Both the position numbers and the translations under genes were made by a program. A stretch of DNA of 64,000 bases, taken from assembly GCA_914767715.1 (NCBI GenBank), contig OU612066.1, positions 38,476,283 through 38,540,282 of the forward strand. The letters are read 5' to 3'. The stretch comes from Membranipora membranacea. Taxonomy: Eukaryota; Bryozoa; Gymnolaemata; Cheilostomatida; Membraniporidae. Under the pieces are notes generated by a model. That model did no database searches. It worked only from the letters and a program-made list of their open reading frames with translations, and had not been told where the DNA came from. The stretch's first letter is position 1, and every line of letters starts with the position of its first letter. Shown one piece after another: positions 43,613-55,839 of this stretch.

Positions 43613-46197
43613 TAGAAGTTTAATGTATTGAGTTGAGTTCTCAGAGTGTTACTAATATCCATGAAACCAGATTGTTTAAGATTCTGACTGCATATCTCAT
43701 ACAATTTATTGTTTTTCTGTTCTATTTTCTGTAGCTCATTATACAGTTTTAACCACTGACTAGTGAGTACCATAGTCATATTGTATGTTACTGTTGTACT
43801 GTCATTGAATGCATACTACATGAACCCAATTATACTCAATACATCACAGCTAGTATCCCGTCCCTTGACATACAAAAGGCCTTATCCCACGGATCATTGG
43901 ATCCACGGAGGCGCAAAAATCATTCGCTGCTTATTATCACAAAGTATGATGCCTGGGGAGAGTGCAACAAAAACGGCATATAACAACATATTACGCAATT
44001 CAAATGATGAAATACATGATGATACGGTACCTGCACTTAGAAATTATCTTATAAATAATGCTTTCGACTCGATTTGTCATTAGCTGCTTTTTGTTATAAA
44101 TAAACAATGGATAAAATGTAAGTATTTGTGAAAGCTAGAAACGCGACCTAGTTTAAGAAATTGGATTGATAAATTTTAAGAGTGAATTCTACTGTAGTTT
44201 TTCGAGGCGGTCGCAATGGTGATGATGTACCTCAATCAATTTTGCACCATAGGCAGCTATTGCCAAAAACGCTGCTGAAAATGGCCAAAATTGCTGTTAT
44301 TTTAAATTTCAAAGGTCTGTCCTCTGTTCACCTTATGAGTTGGGCTACTCAAACTATGAAATTCAAACATACCTTTGTCAGTTTATTATATTAAATCAGC
44401 ATGATATCTCAAATATTGAGTGAATGACCAACCTAATAAAAAGTGATAACACCCGCAAAAATGACTATCATTGATGATTAATGTATAATACTGTCTTTAA
44501 TTATAATCATAAACTATTAGTCCGGTGGCAGCCTATGCAAAGTGTGGCTAGAAATGCAACAGAGTTTTCATGCTGATCGTAATGGTAATATTGTACCTTA
44601 CACTAAGTTGCACAAAATGCAGCTTATTGCCAAAAACGCTTCCGACAAAAGAGAAAGTGATAAAAAATGATGATATGGTTTCAAAACATCCAAAATCTGA
44701 TAGAGCCTGTCATAATTAGTGGATCTACAAGTTTACATGGGTCTGCTATCATAAATAGCCGAGATGTGGCCATCAACGGTATATAAATTTCATTAAACTG
44801 AAACAACTCTTTCAATTTCGCTGCCTCCTCAAAAACTGGCTTCGAATGTTCAAATCGATCTGACTTTTTTATGGTGGTTTTGTATTGACTTCATCGATGA
44901 CCAAAAATATTAGCACTTCACACTTTTTTTGTTATACTTGAAAGAGTTAAGTTTTACTTCACACACTATATGTCCTTATAAAAAACTATTTTGATGAAAT
45001 TATAAACTGCTATTTTGTATCAAATCCTATTCTCCATATTTTATTCTATCATGTGAGCGATTTCCAGCTTCAGAATCCTAATATTGAGGAAGTTACGGTC
45101 TCTCAAACTCTCAATTGATGGCCTTCAATAATTATTGGCATTGGGAATCAGCGGGCAATCCTCACCTGACGTCACAATGCATTTGAATATTAATACTAAT
45201 AATTTCACAGATAAGATGATGATAAATATTCAATTGGTGCTGGTGGGTCTCGAACCCAGGCCTGAAATATCGATCATCATCTTGTCTGTTTATCTTGTCT
45301 GTATATCTTGTCTGTATATCTTGTCTGTATATCTTGTCTGTATCTTGTCTGTATATCTTGTCTGTCTATCTTGTCTGTATATCATGGATCATCGGCTCAA
45401 AGTCTCACAAAGCAGGGGCAATGAGGCCCTGTCAGATTATAGTCTCTCATCAGACTATCGCTATATCGATATACAGAAATCTAATAATAAGGAAACCCCA
45501 TAGCCAATTAGAATTGAGGAGCTGAGTAACAGAATTGTGGTGAGGTAGAAGCATTGAATTGTACAGTTACAATGGTGTTTAAAGTGTTTAGGAAAGCAAA
45601 AATCAACCATATTTCATTTGAAAGATCTTGGGGGAGGATTGAAAGATGATATTTAGGAGTTGTCATCTCAAAAATCTGTAAGGAAGTTTTCTTATTTTGA
45701 AGCAGCAACTTCCAGGGTCTAGTTCTAGAGTGTGCTGTCCCCCCCCCCCCTTGTAGGGTTTGGCACAGTGCCATCAGTGTATGAAGCGCACGCACAGTTG
45801 ATCAATGCCATAGTCATATCAGACAATAATGGGATCATGAAAGCGATGCATTTATAATCTTTGATGAAAGGAATACGAAGACAAGCATTATGTAACATCC
45901 TTTGACAATGTACTCAGCATGTAACCAGGGAGAATGGAAGGTTCTCCCTGATGTAACGGAGGAAATGAATAAACTAGTGATTGTTTACAACTCAGAGGTA
46001 TCGTGATTTATTTCCTAGTGTAGGAATAGGAAATATCTATTGAGCGGATAATCACAAGAACATAGACAAATAGGCATCTGGGTAATCACATAATCAGAGC
46101 CGGAAAAAACTGGCTAATATGAAAACCTGACCAGCGTTTGCTATACAATACACAAGACAAAAGAAACAAGGCAAACTATAGTCCACAGCCCACAACT
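43613..46197. other. Intergenic region with low-complexity repeats
   Basis: Two diverged direct repeats of about 80 bases (near 44205-44285 and 44570-44652; shared tgccaaaaacgct). A 13-15 base array (atcttgtctgtat) at about 45281-45385. A C run near 45739. A 25-base palindrome flanked by atgtaac at 45919-45957. A plus-strand frame at 43763-44083 has no recognisable domain. No gene called. Confidence 0.45.
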
Positions 46198-46994
46198 ATG
46201 TCATCTCATTCATCAATTTATGAGTCCTGTTCAAGCAATATTTCCGATTCTAGCTACGACTCAGATTCAGATACCGACATCAATATAGGACAGATTCAAG
46301 GGTACATGAACGAACCAGAGGTATGTATTTTGATTTTTGAAGTAAGTCTATTTCAACAAACCTTCAAAACGAATGTATCTTTTTTATTGTCACATAATTA
46401 GAGCCTACATATCAGTGAAAAGTGATAGTAATAGGCATGATTAGCAACAACTTGGTTGACACAGCAAATATGTTTTTGCAAGGCATTTGTATTTATTTAT
46501 TTCTTAGTAATATTATATTTTCTATGCCATCAATTAATTCATTACAGATAGATGAGTCCAGCAGCTCCAGTAACGAGTCTGACGCTGCGGAGTGGTGTAT
46601 GTGTGGTCACTGCATCAATATGCCAACGCTTCGGGAAAGAATATGTTGCACAGAAATAGAGGCATGTGAAGTGCGTATGGATGATGCGTTTACACAGTAC
46701 AACAAGGAAGAACACTTTAGTTGCATTACACGGCATCCGGGATTTATCAATAACTGCTTGCTATGGGAAGTACTGGACAATGTGTATGGGTTTTTCCAAC
46801 AGTATGTTGGGCGTCATGCACATGCTGGGAATGAAACAAAAAGAAGGCGCTACACAGCATATTGTCAGCTTGCCAGATTTTTGTAGGGCGTTAGAAGAGT
46901 TCATCCTGCTTGTGCAGTAGCTACAATAAGAGCCACACACTGTAACATGCAGGAAGAAGAAATTTACACTGGCTTTTTAGAGTACGATGAATGA
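46198..46994 (+). pseudogene. P2X7 intracellular (C-terminal) domain-type zinc protein, with internal stop
   Basis: Exon 1 (46198-46320) encodes an acidic Ser-rich start (MSSHSSIYESCSS). Exon 2 (46548-46994) encodes WCMCGHC and RICC with later Cys/His residues (FSCITRHPGF), then RRYTAYCQLARF, the cysteine-rich fold of the cytosolic ballast domain of P2X7 receptors. In invertebrates this domain occurs alone in many multicopy genes. An in-frame TAG at 46884-46886 falls inside a conserved stretch. The same frame then continues with conserved-looking HPACAVATIRATHC to a TGA at 46992-46994, so this copy is probably disabled by one substitution. No channel region is present; function in the standalone family is unknown. 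Confidence 0.78.
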
Positions 46995-47056
46995 TATATA
47001 TATTATATATATATTATTTCTCGTAAAAGGACACTGAATGCTAAAATTAAAAAACT

Positions 47057-48333
47057 CTACATGAGGCTAAACCGGCTAACATAAGCTTCTTTCAGCATGT
47101 CAGGATCATCTGGCTTTGGATAAAGTGAAGACATTGGGGCTGGGATTTCTTCAGGAGCTGCTAGTTCCATCTCCATCGCAACCTCTAGCAACTCGTCCAG
47201 ATACCCTGAAAGAGCAGAGTGATAAATAATAATTGATAAACAAACGTTGAAGCTCAATTATATATCGTCACGTGAGTAACATGAAATCTAAGAAGACCTG
47301 ATAATACCCGTTATTTTCTTTTGCAAAGTAGGTACCTGTATATTAGCAAATTCCTCATACATTTGTGGGTTTCAACTGTTTTTGTTCACAAATTTATACA
47401 CTTTTTTGAAACATAGTCATACCGTAAGAGCATGCTGATGGAACCTTCCTTACTGTTGCCTCACCTCTTTTGTGCTTAGGGTACCTTACTGCGAGGCTCA
47501 TGCTCTCCTCCCTATGATCAGCATTGTAATTTAATTTGTATGGATGGCTGCCAGCATAACTCTACAATGAGCAGAAAAATATGCGTAATGATGGTGAATT
47601 TTGTATTCTGAGGAAACTATCAAGCTTGAAAATACTTGCCTGGTCAGTTTTTATGGTTTGAATCTGGACTAGTTATATAATAAAAGATTAGAAGCTGATC
47701 TTCTTACCTAGTATTCATAGCCCGATGACCAAAATGTATCATCTTTGGAGCAAAGTGGTTGATAGTGCTATGAAAGGCTTCTAAGCAGCTCGTTTGACCC
47801 AAAGGAGACAGCTGCCTTACATCTTTCAAACGCCTCTTATCCTCTACTATCTCACGTAATAGTTCATAATCAGCCGAACCTAAAAAGTACATGGCCAGAA
47901 AAACAATTGTAGCAAAAATCTAATTGTGAATAGAATGATGTAACTATGTGACCAAAAATGGCTGTTGATATAACAATAATGGTTAAATCTTTTCGAAAAC
48001 ACTGAAAACAATTTTTCGAAGTTTGGCATGTCAAATTATTTTCATTAGAATCTACCATTACCTTTTTTCATATATTTTTTTCTTCTTCTTCTGGGTTCGG
48101 CGTCTGCGGGGGTGCGTGCATCTAGGATAGAGTGGAGAGTCATAGCTGTGTTTCCCACAAATATGATTGAGCAAAGACTTCCACTTTGCTTCAATAATAT
48201 CAGCACTGTTGGCACTTTGAGGAGCTTGAAGCAGCACACCAGTATAGGTGGTTCACTATGGCTGGGGTCCATTCCTTCAGCAAGCCCTCGGATGCCTCAT
48301 TAGACGCAGCTGTACGCAGCGATTTTTTCAACC
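47057..48333 (-). pseudogene. Unnamed gene family (YWCAAS / QTSCLEAFHS motifs), minus strand, broken
   Basis: Four minus-strand exons: 48333-48062, 47879-47708, 47561-47423, 47205-47057. They read GLKKSLRTAASN, NHLYWCAASS, EAKWKSLLNHICGKH, then VRQLSPLGQTSCLEAFHS and INHFAPKMIHFGHRAM, and end GYLDELLEVAMEMEL. From memory, this order of motifs belongs to a multicopy animal protein family often annotated as uncharacterized. The reading frame changes by one between YWCAAS and EAKWKS in the first exon, and that exon does not join the next in phase, so the copy is decayed. Further 5' exons should lie above 48333 but were not identified; 49830-50011 is a candidate. It ends 62 bases from the convergent P2X7-domain gene. 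Confidence 0.7.
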
Positions 48334-49829
48334 CTGAAATGAGGGGAAAGAAGAAAATCCAAATTCAGGGAAGGTTCCAATAACAAGGATTAAGAATTCA
48401 CCTTATATTATCATAACTTTGGCTTGCATGATGAATACCTTTCATAGACCTACTAATAATAGTATAATAATCATTAGTAAGTCTATGTATATTTCACATT
48501 TGAGTGAATCAGACCAACTAAACAGCTTCACAGTATCTCCAAACTGTCAGTGTTTCTGTACAATGGTGGTATAAGTAATTGAAAATCTCTTTGACAGACT
48601 GGTGTATTGGTTAAGCAGTTGGTTTGCGGCTGGGCTTGCATGGTTTTGTGATTCCTTATCAGCTTGATTAGCATCTAATCTTTGTCAATTCACATGGGGA
48701 CAACTCTAAATTCAATTCATAATAATCTAGTGTAGACAACACATCGTAAAATCGTAGTGTGAGAAAGACGCCTCAGTTAGTCTACATCAGCCGTGGGCAA
48801 CCTAGGGCCATTGTGCCTATGCAGCCTTATTGGTAATATTTTGCGCCTCAATTGTCCGTAAAAATTATTACACAGTATAAATTCTTGTGGTCCATTATGT
48901 TTCTTATTTGGTTATTTCAATTTATTTTTTCTGGCACTGAGTGCAAAACATTTCCAATGAGATGACTTTGGTTGCCAATAAAAAGCATATATGTATGTGG
49001 TCCATTCGTCAGGGTACCTATTTCGATACCACAGAGAAAAGACATTTGAGATGGCTTGAATCGCTAGCTGCTTTTGTCGATAGCCAACAGCACTTCTTGA
49101 GTTTAAAGCGTTTGTTTAAATAACAAAGATAAATTATAACATATGGGAGTTTCTTCTGCGAAGCTCTGCCAATTCCTATTTGTGACACAAATCTTTCAAC
49201 AAATTAGTTGTGTTTATTAATTATTTCACCTACAAAGAAGTTAATGCCTGTCTTACCTTTGAGGTCAAGTTTCATTCCCAGAGCTGGTTGTCATTCCTGA
49301 TACGCTACTGGCGGGCGTTCATCCTAGCTAGCCACAACCGACATGAAGTAATTTGATGTAGAGATTTCAGGCGGGTAGGGGGTATTAGGTACGCAGCTTT
49401 AATGCCATGAGTGCCAGCACCTGTACTATAGAGGGGATAACTTGTAAACGTATCTCTTACACTATCATAATCACTTTAATAATAATCTACAATGGTCTCT
49501 CCCCTTCTCCTCCTCCCCCTTCTTTTTCCCTGTCCTTGTAAATAGATATTTAAAAGTTTCACTATATTTGGAAAGCTATTAGCAGCATATTATTCGGTAT
49601 ATCCATTTTTGTTTTATGCTTTGATGTCTTTTATGAATAAAGCAAATAATTTTGTGCTTCAGAGCTTGTGAACGTTTTTGCAAAATTAAGTCCAGCCCTC
49701 GATAGTGAGGAGCTCAAAGTTCCTGATTGAGGGGCGGTTTTTTTTTGGCTCATCTGCCTGTTTTGCATTTTAATATAATCTAATTGGGAGTGTTTTTATT
49801 AAGCAATGCCAACAACAAATTACACTTGC
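48334..49829. other. Low-information region upstream of the minus-strand gene
   Basis: Contains a tRNA-like A-box stretch near 48600-48645 (TGGTGTATTGG) and a hAT-terminus-like sequence near 48788 (CAGCCGTGGGCAACC) that resembles 63548 onward. No convincing exon was seen. Confidence 0.4.
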
Positions 49830-50011
49830 CTCCGATAAATTGCAGTCTTGATATCCTGACCATCTTCGTTTCTCAAAAGAACTTGATGACTCTTAATGAA
49901 TTTTGCGATCTTGTTGTAGTAGCTACTGCTCAAGACAGTTAAATATGTCTCTATTGTCGGCAGCTGGAACATCGGGAGAATGTCATCGTATGAGAGGTCT
50001 GGGTGAATGAT
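49830..50011 (-). CDS. Candidate internal exon, minus strand, unknown protein
   Basis: An open minus-strand segment of about 60 codons (IIHPDLSYDDILPMFQLP, ETYLTVLSSSYYNKIAKFIK) is bounded by an acceptor-like TACTAATAG and a GC-type donor (GAG|GCAAGT). Codon content looks protein-like. It could be an upstream exon of the broken gene at 47057-48333 or part of another gene. I do not recognise the product. Confidence 0.4.
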
Positions 50012-50859
50012 CTATTAGTAATTATTAGTAGTGATTAGTAATGAGAAAGGACCAAGCTGGGGCGTTGTAAGTGACGACAAGGTCTTTTAATACACAAATT
50101 AGGACCAACCCTGAAGGGGCATGTTTGGTTGTTTGCTATGTTGGTTTAGCTGCTCACCTTAAACGTTGAGAGTTTGTCAAGTTTATAAAGTTTGAGAATG
50201 ACGACTGTTATAGCTTATTATAAGTTCTATATCTGTCTGAGTTTCTTTTTATATTTTAATCTTGGTATAGGGACTGGAGGAAAATACAAGTATAATTTGT
50301 TTCTGACAGGTTGCTGGAACTATATCAAATACCCTTGTAGCTGTGCTGTGGCTCTGAATGTATGCAGGACACATTTTATTCCGTGTCGGGCAATTGTGAT
50401 GGTCAGCTATTACATGGTCGCCCAGTGGTAACGAGTGCATAATGAGTTGGCTATTCACAGCAGGGGGTCTAGTGCTCTGTGTGTAATGCAGACTGGCAGT
50501 GCGGGTTTGGACTCTGAGTTGTCACCTATATTATTAGATCAGTCTCAGACAACCATCTGTTTTAATATTATCTCAAGGAATCAGAAATGGAGCACTGAGT
50601 TGAGCGTGGTTTTCATCATTATCTCTTTTTTGGATACAAAATATTTGCACCTTACATTTCATGAAGAATTATGAATGCTTGTTTGTTCTATAATTAATTC
50701 CTGAACCCGCAACCACACCCACAATTAAAACCCTCATACCTGAAAAGTCTCCCAAACAAGTAGGGAGGCTCCCAGTTTTATGGTTATCTTTCATTCCCTC
50801 CCTAAAACCCTATTATTGACCAATCCACTGAGAACGTAACTGATGCAATGCTGTTAGCA
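50012..50859. other. Region without recognised genes
   Basis: Short plus-strand frames (50192-50431, 50435-50674) have no domain features and skewed composition. Probably degenerate repeat DNA. Confidence 0.35.
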
Positions 50860-51800
50860 AACACCTGGTGTGGGCAAAACAATATGATTTTGAGTTCTAG
50901 CAAAACTGTGATACTGAATGTGGCTTTTACAAACAAACCTGCTATGCACTTTGGTTTGGTGTAACCTATGGAGATGAAAATCCTTTTTTTCTCCCTGTGA
51001 GCACACCAAGTTTTTAGGCGTGGTCATCGACAACTTACTAACATTCAGTAATCATGTTGACTAGAAGAGGTAGGCCTATACACCCGAGAGTGCTGGGGGT
51101 TTGAACAATCAACCCTGAAAGCTCCCCCAATGGGATATGAACCCACAACTCTTGTGGCACTAATCGCCTGGCAGTGAATAGCAACCGATTGAGCCATCTC
51201 ACCATCCCCAAAAAACAATGGGTTGATGGCGCTAATAAGCACGCCCGCTATTCACTACTCAGAGTTGTGTTCTCTCATCCCATAGCTCATTCCACTCCAC
51301 CATTGCCACCCTATGCAACACAGCGTACGTGTTAGGGTTGCTGGACTTACATGGTCCATTGCTGGGACCTCTTGTAGTGAGTTGTTAGCTGTCTTTCAAG
51401 CTTGTCAGCATGTCTTTCCATGAGTTAGTCAGAAGACGAGTACACAGTAGAGGATACACCCAAGGGTGCTGGGGGCTGGAACAATCAACCTTGAAAGCTC
51501 CCCCAATGAGATTCGAACCCACAACTCTTGCAGCACTAATCTCCTGGCAGTGAATAGCATGCGCTAACCGATTTTGCCATCATGTTGACTATATTATATC
51601 TAAATGCTCCCAACGATTATACTGATGAGATTGCTGAAACGCATGGGCATGTATAACAAAGGCCTGAAAACCTTCAACCTAGCTAATACTAAGTCTGTAA
51701 TCACCTACGCCTGCCCTGCATGGTACAATCTGCTGTCAGACATCGAAAAAGATAAGACTAGAAATTGTATTATGCTGCCATTCTCTGTTGACTAGCAACA
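50860..51800 (+). pseudogene. Degenerate LINE RT C-terminal fragment split by a SINE insertion
   Basis: The part 50860-51050 reads LSSSKTVILNVAFTNKPA and HTKFLGVVIDNLLTFSNHV, with stops in between. After the inserted SINE, 51592-51795 continues as KSVITYACPAWYNLLSDIEK. These are the segments that follow the YADD block in LINE ORF2, as in 55040-55657 and 10882-11484. No intact frame remains. Confidence 0.75.
51064..51578 (-). mobile_element. Dimeric tRNA-derived SINE with 13-bp target-site duplication
   Basis: Two diverged copies of a tRNA-headed unit, with heads near 51578-51455 and 51213-51066 on the minus strand. Pol III boxes: TGGCAAAATCGG and GGTTCGAATCT in one, TGGCTCAATCGG and GGTTCATATCC in the other. 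A 240-base spacer separates them. The whole block is flanked by ATCATGTTGACTA at 51051-51063 and 51579-51591, showing one insertion into the LINE. Confidence 0.78.
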
Positions 51801-54081
51801 GAGGCTTTACGATCAAGCACTGCCAACCATTACAACTTTCCTGCACACCTCTTGCAGTGAACACTTCACCCCCTGAACTCTCGAATTAGAATAAATAAAA
51901 ACAGAAAATCTTCCTGTTGAGGGAAAATAGATAAATACAAGCCATCCAAGTGGAAGACCACCAAGAGACAAAATACTTATTGAATTGAATTTTATATGCA
52001 ATTTTTCAACTAATGCAGTTCAGACTTTCGATTTTGTTTTTCCATTTATGTGCCGTACATTCAATGCTATCGACCTAGTACAGGATGGATATTAGAATAG
52101 ACAGTTTTCTGAGCTCTGATTTAGGCCTCAATTCGGAGTTGTCCTCTCTCCAGTTTGCAGGAACCAAGCAGGAACCAAGGCAGAGTCCCTCTACCAGCAA
52201 TTGTACTTACAAATGCTAACTCTGTATGTAATAAACTTGATGAATTATATGGACTGCTAAACACCAAACGACTTAAAAATCTTTCTCATGTTATATGTAT
52301 CACCGAATCCTGGCTTACCCCTGACATCTCAAAATCACGGACAGAACTAGATGGATATGAACAGTTTAGAAATGATAGGCTGCCGGAGGACAGCGGTAAA
52401 ACAATAGGAGGAGGCATTTTGATGTACATCGATAAATGCTGGTCAACAAATAATCAGACTATCTACAATCACACGGACAATCACTGCGAGATCATGACAA
52501 TTAAATCTAGACTACACTGGCTACCCAGAGAATTCTCTTCAATCATCTCTATCTCATGCTATACCCCTTTCACTGGAAAATCAAGACTTAAAGATTCAAC
52601 CGCCTCGACTATAAACACCATAACCTCACATCTAAAAGAAATTGAAACTAAATACCCTAATGCATGCATACTACTTATGGGAGACTTTAATCAACTTCCA
52701 ATCAAACTCAACAACTACTACCAAATAATCAAGAAACCTACTCGGAACAATAAAATACTGGATAAATGCTTCACTAGAATCAAGAACGGCTACAGTCACT
52801 GCCACCAACTTGCTAAACTGGGCCTTTCTGATCACCATGTCATGCATTTAATACCTAGCTACAAGCCTCTGTCTAAAACTAAACCTTCATATATCACATG
52901 CCGTCAATATACAGACAAGAACTGTAAAGCTCTACAGGCTAGTTTGGATATCACCCTGTGGGATAATCTTCTGGATGAACCCTGCATTGATAAACAGACA
53001 GATGTGATCTCCGATTACATAAACTTCTGTACGGACCTGTGTATACCGACGAAAACATTTAAAAAGCATGCAAATCAGAAACCATGGATTACCAAGCACA
53101 TAGATGGTTTGATTGTTCAGAAACAAAAGGCTCACCAAAGTGGAAATAGAAAACTGTATCATAAACTTAAAAAATCAGTCACCAAAGAAATCACCAAATC
53201 CAAAGTGGAATACTCTAAAAGAATTCAACAACATCTAATCAATGAGCCGGCCAGAGCTTGGAAAGATATAAAAAAATTAAATGGACTTCCCTCATCAACC
53301 TCTACAACTGAACATGAGATAAAATACAAACCAGACGACCTGAACACATTCTTTGCACGCTATGAGAAACCTAAAGTAAATAACCCAGATATCGATGAAA
53401 CTAAAATGACTGCTCCTCCATTTGAAGTGAATGAAGAAAATGTACTGAAACAACTCAAAAGTCAAAACAATCAACACTAGGAAAGGAGCTGGACCCGACG
53501 GACTAATCCCTAAGGTCCTCAGGATATGTGCCTACCAACTAGCCCCCTATTATTACTAAACTCTTCAATAACTCTATAGAGCAACATACAACACCTAAGC
53601 TATGGAAATCTGCTGTAATAAAACCACTACCAAAAGTCACCACACCAACACAACTCAAAGACTACCGCCCGATAGCCATAACCAGCTGCCTATGTAAAAT
53701 GTTAGAGAGACAACTTAAAATATACATAACTAAACACACAGCCATGGACAGCCATCAGTTTGCCTACCGCCAGAAAAGATCAACACAGGATGCTGTCTTA
53801 TGCCTTACAACAACTATCACACACTTTATTGACAAAGCAGCCTCTAACTATGCAAGATGTTTATTTTTGGACTTTTCTTCTGCTTTCAACACCATCAGAG
53901 TAGAGTATCTAATCCCCCTGCTGCAACATCTCGACACCAGAGTTATAGGATGGGTAACTAGCTTCTTGAGTAACCGTGTCCAGCAAACAATGGTCAACAA
54001 TCAACTGTCTGCACCAATATTGACTCGTACAGGAACTCCCCAGGGCAGTGTACTCTCGCCACTATTATTCTCCATCTATAC

Positions 54082-54853
54082 CAGGGGTGCCAAACCTATG
54101 GCTCATGAGCCACCTCGGCTCATTTTGGCTTTTTGGGTGGCTCATTTTAATATTTGCAAATTTCACGCGCTTTTTGGCGCGAATTTCATGCGTTCAATTC
54201 ATGCATGTACAATGTACATTAAATGTATGTATAGTGTATACAAGTTCATTGTACTGGGTGCCTGCATTGTAATATGTGTGTAGAGTTGTCTTCTTGCAGA
54301 CTTGCCAACCTACATTTTCCAAAATGCTTACAAAAATTTGCAAAATGCTTAAAATGCTTACAAAACTCCAGGGCGCCTTATATGACCAGAAATTGCCTCA
54401 AAAACTTTTTCGCGCTACGTGCATAATCTTACACAATAGGTAAATTCGCGCCCTTGGTAACTATATTAAATAATCATTAATTATAATCAGTTTCATGGGG
54501 AAATCCAACTGAATCCAACTTGAATTCAAGTTGTCTCCCTATTACCAATATTGACATGAAACTTAGAATTATCTCTTCATTGTTAATAGGGAGACAACTT
54601 GAATTCAAGTTGGATTCAGTTGGATTTCCCCATGAAAATGATTATAATTAATGTTTATTTAATATAGTTACCAAGGGCGCGAATTTACCTAATGACTTTG
54701 CTTTGGAATTTTTGCCAACACTTATACATGAATGAATATGATACATATATATCACTGACTGTTTCCATGTTGTCTACATGCGACGTGGTCAGCTCATTTG
54801 GTTTAATTGATTCTTGAAATGGCTCATGTGAGAGAAAAGGTTGGGCACCCCTG
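54082..54853. mobile_element. Non-autonomous hAT-type element (MITE) inside the LINE
   Basis: Terminal inverted repeats CAGGGGTGCCAAACC and GGTTGGGCACCCCTG differ at one base. The flanking 8-base duplication ATCTATAC at 54074-54081 and 54854-54861 is the hAT signature length. There is no transposase. It carries a nested palindromic element. Confidence 0.92.
54439..54689. mobile_element. Palindromic MITE (251 bp) nested in the hAT element
   Basis: Nearly perfect arms of about 107 bases, starting GGTAAATTCGCGCCCTTGG and ending with its complement, around a spacer of about 40 bases, flanked by TA on both sides. It could form a long hairpin RNA. Shares the GGTAA start and TA target with fold-back family 1. 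Confidence 0.85.
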
Positions 54854-55657
54854 ATCTATACAAACAGGATTACATCTAAACTGTCGAATATCACAGTACT
54901 CAAATACGCTGATGACACTTGTGTAATTGGATTAGTTGGTAATGATTTAGACTTATGTAATTATTTTTCTGAAATTAATAGAATCTCCAAACAATGCACT
55001 GATTTAGATTTACTACTTAATGCTTCTAAGACAAAGGAAATGCTTTTCTCTACTCAACGTCTCAAACCTAACACTCCTAAACTGAACCTAGATGGCACCA
55101 ATATATCATTTTGTGAAAAGGTAAAATACCTTGGTGTAGACATTGATAACAAACTAAGATTCGAAGATTATGTGCATAAAATAACTGGCAAAGCAAGTCA
55201 AAGGATGTATGTTGTTAAAAATTTTATGTATCTGAGTTCGAAGCCATTAGCCTCCATGCTGTTCAAGAGTTTTGTAGTTTCACTCTTAATGTATTGTCTA
55301 CCTGTTTTGCACACTAGCATATATGCTAAGGACAAGAAATTACTAAGAAAAGTTTTCAACGATGCCAAGAATTTAGGGCTTGACGTAGGCGATCTCGATA
55401 CCATTGTTAAACAGAGAACTAAATCCATTATCATGTGCTGTTTTTCTGATGAAGACCACTTTATACACGATTTTCTCGAGAATTGCCCTTCTGGTCGTCT
55501 TAGACATATTAAATATCGCAGCTCATGGGGCAAAGACTGTTTTCTGAGGCAAATGTGCATCACACTTAACTCATTGCCTCCTAATGACGTATATATACGC
55601 ATTAATGCAGTGTGTGGTCTAATACTAATGACGGATATATACGCTCAGTCACTATGA

Positions 55658-55839
55658 CAACCAAATGTCCAATGATAGTGCAGTTTTTTCTTCAAAATCT
55701 TTATTGGATCATCTTCCTCATACTCTTATGTGATTGGGTAGAGTTTTAGAAAAGATATTTGGGGACTCACTTTGCTTTCACTTCAAAAAACAAAACTCAA
55801 GTTAGGATTTCAGAAAATTTCAGTCACAAAAATATTTCA
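55658..55839. other. LINE 3' flank
   Basis: Short AT-rich sequence after the LINE stop codon. No tail repeat was identified with confidence. Confidence 0.3.

Larger units (their letters stand above)
52155..55657 (+). pseudogene. Non-LTR retrotransposon (LINE) ORF2: endonuclease and reverse transcriptase, interrupted
   Basis: An APE-type endonuclease: NANSVCNKLDEL, ICITESWLTPD, ILLMGDFNQLP and LGLSDHHVM. Then RT: RKGAGPDGLIPKVL, YRPIAITSCLCKMLER, FLDFSSAFNTI, GTPQGSVLSPLLF, KYADDTCVIG, NASKTKEMLF, LPVLHTSIYA. Frame changes occur near 53455 and 53545, and a 772-base hAT-type MITE (54082-54853) splits the RT between the PQG and YADD blocks. The two RT parts rejoin in frame across the duplicated 8-base target. 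The true 5' end is unclear (no ATG near the start of the open frame). CR1/Jockey-like by motif style. Confidence 0.9.

Noticed and set aside
43763-44083. Plus-strand frame of 106 codons downstream of the receptor
   Set aside because: No recognisable domain, no splice context and unremarkable composition.
48786-48860. Complete hAT element starting at 48788
   Set aside because: Only one terminus-like sequence was found; no matching right end or 8-base duplication.
50192-50674. Two adjacent plus-strand frames of 79 codons
   Set aside because: Composition and lack of motifs suggest chance open frames.
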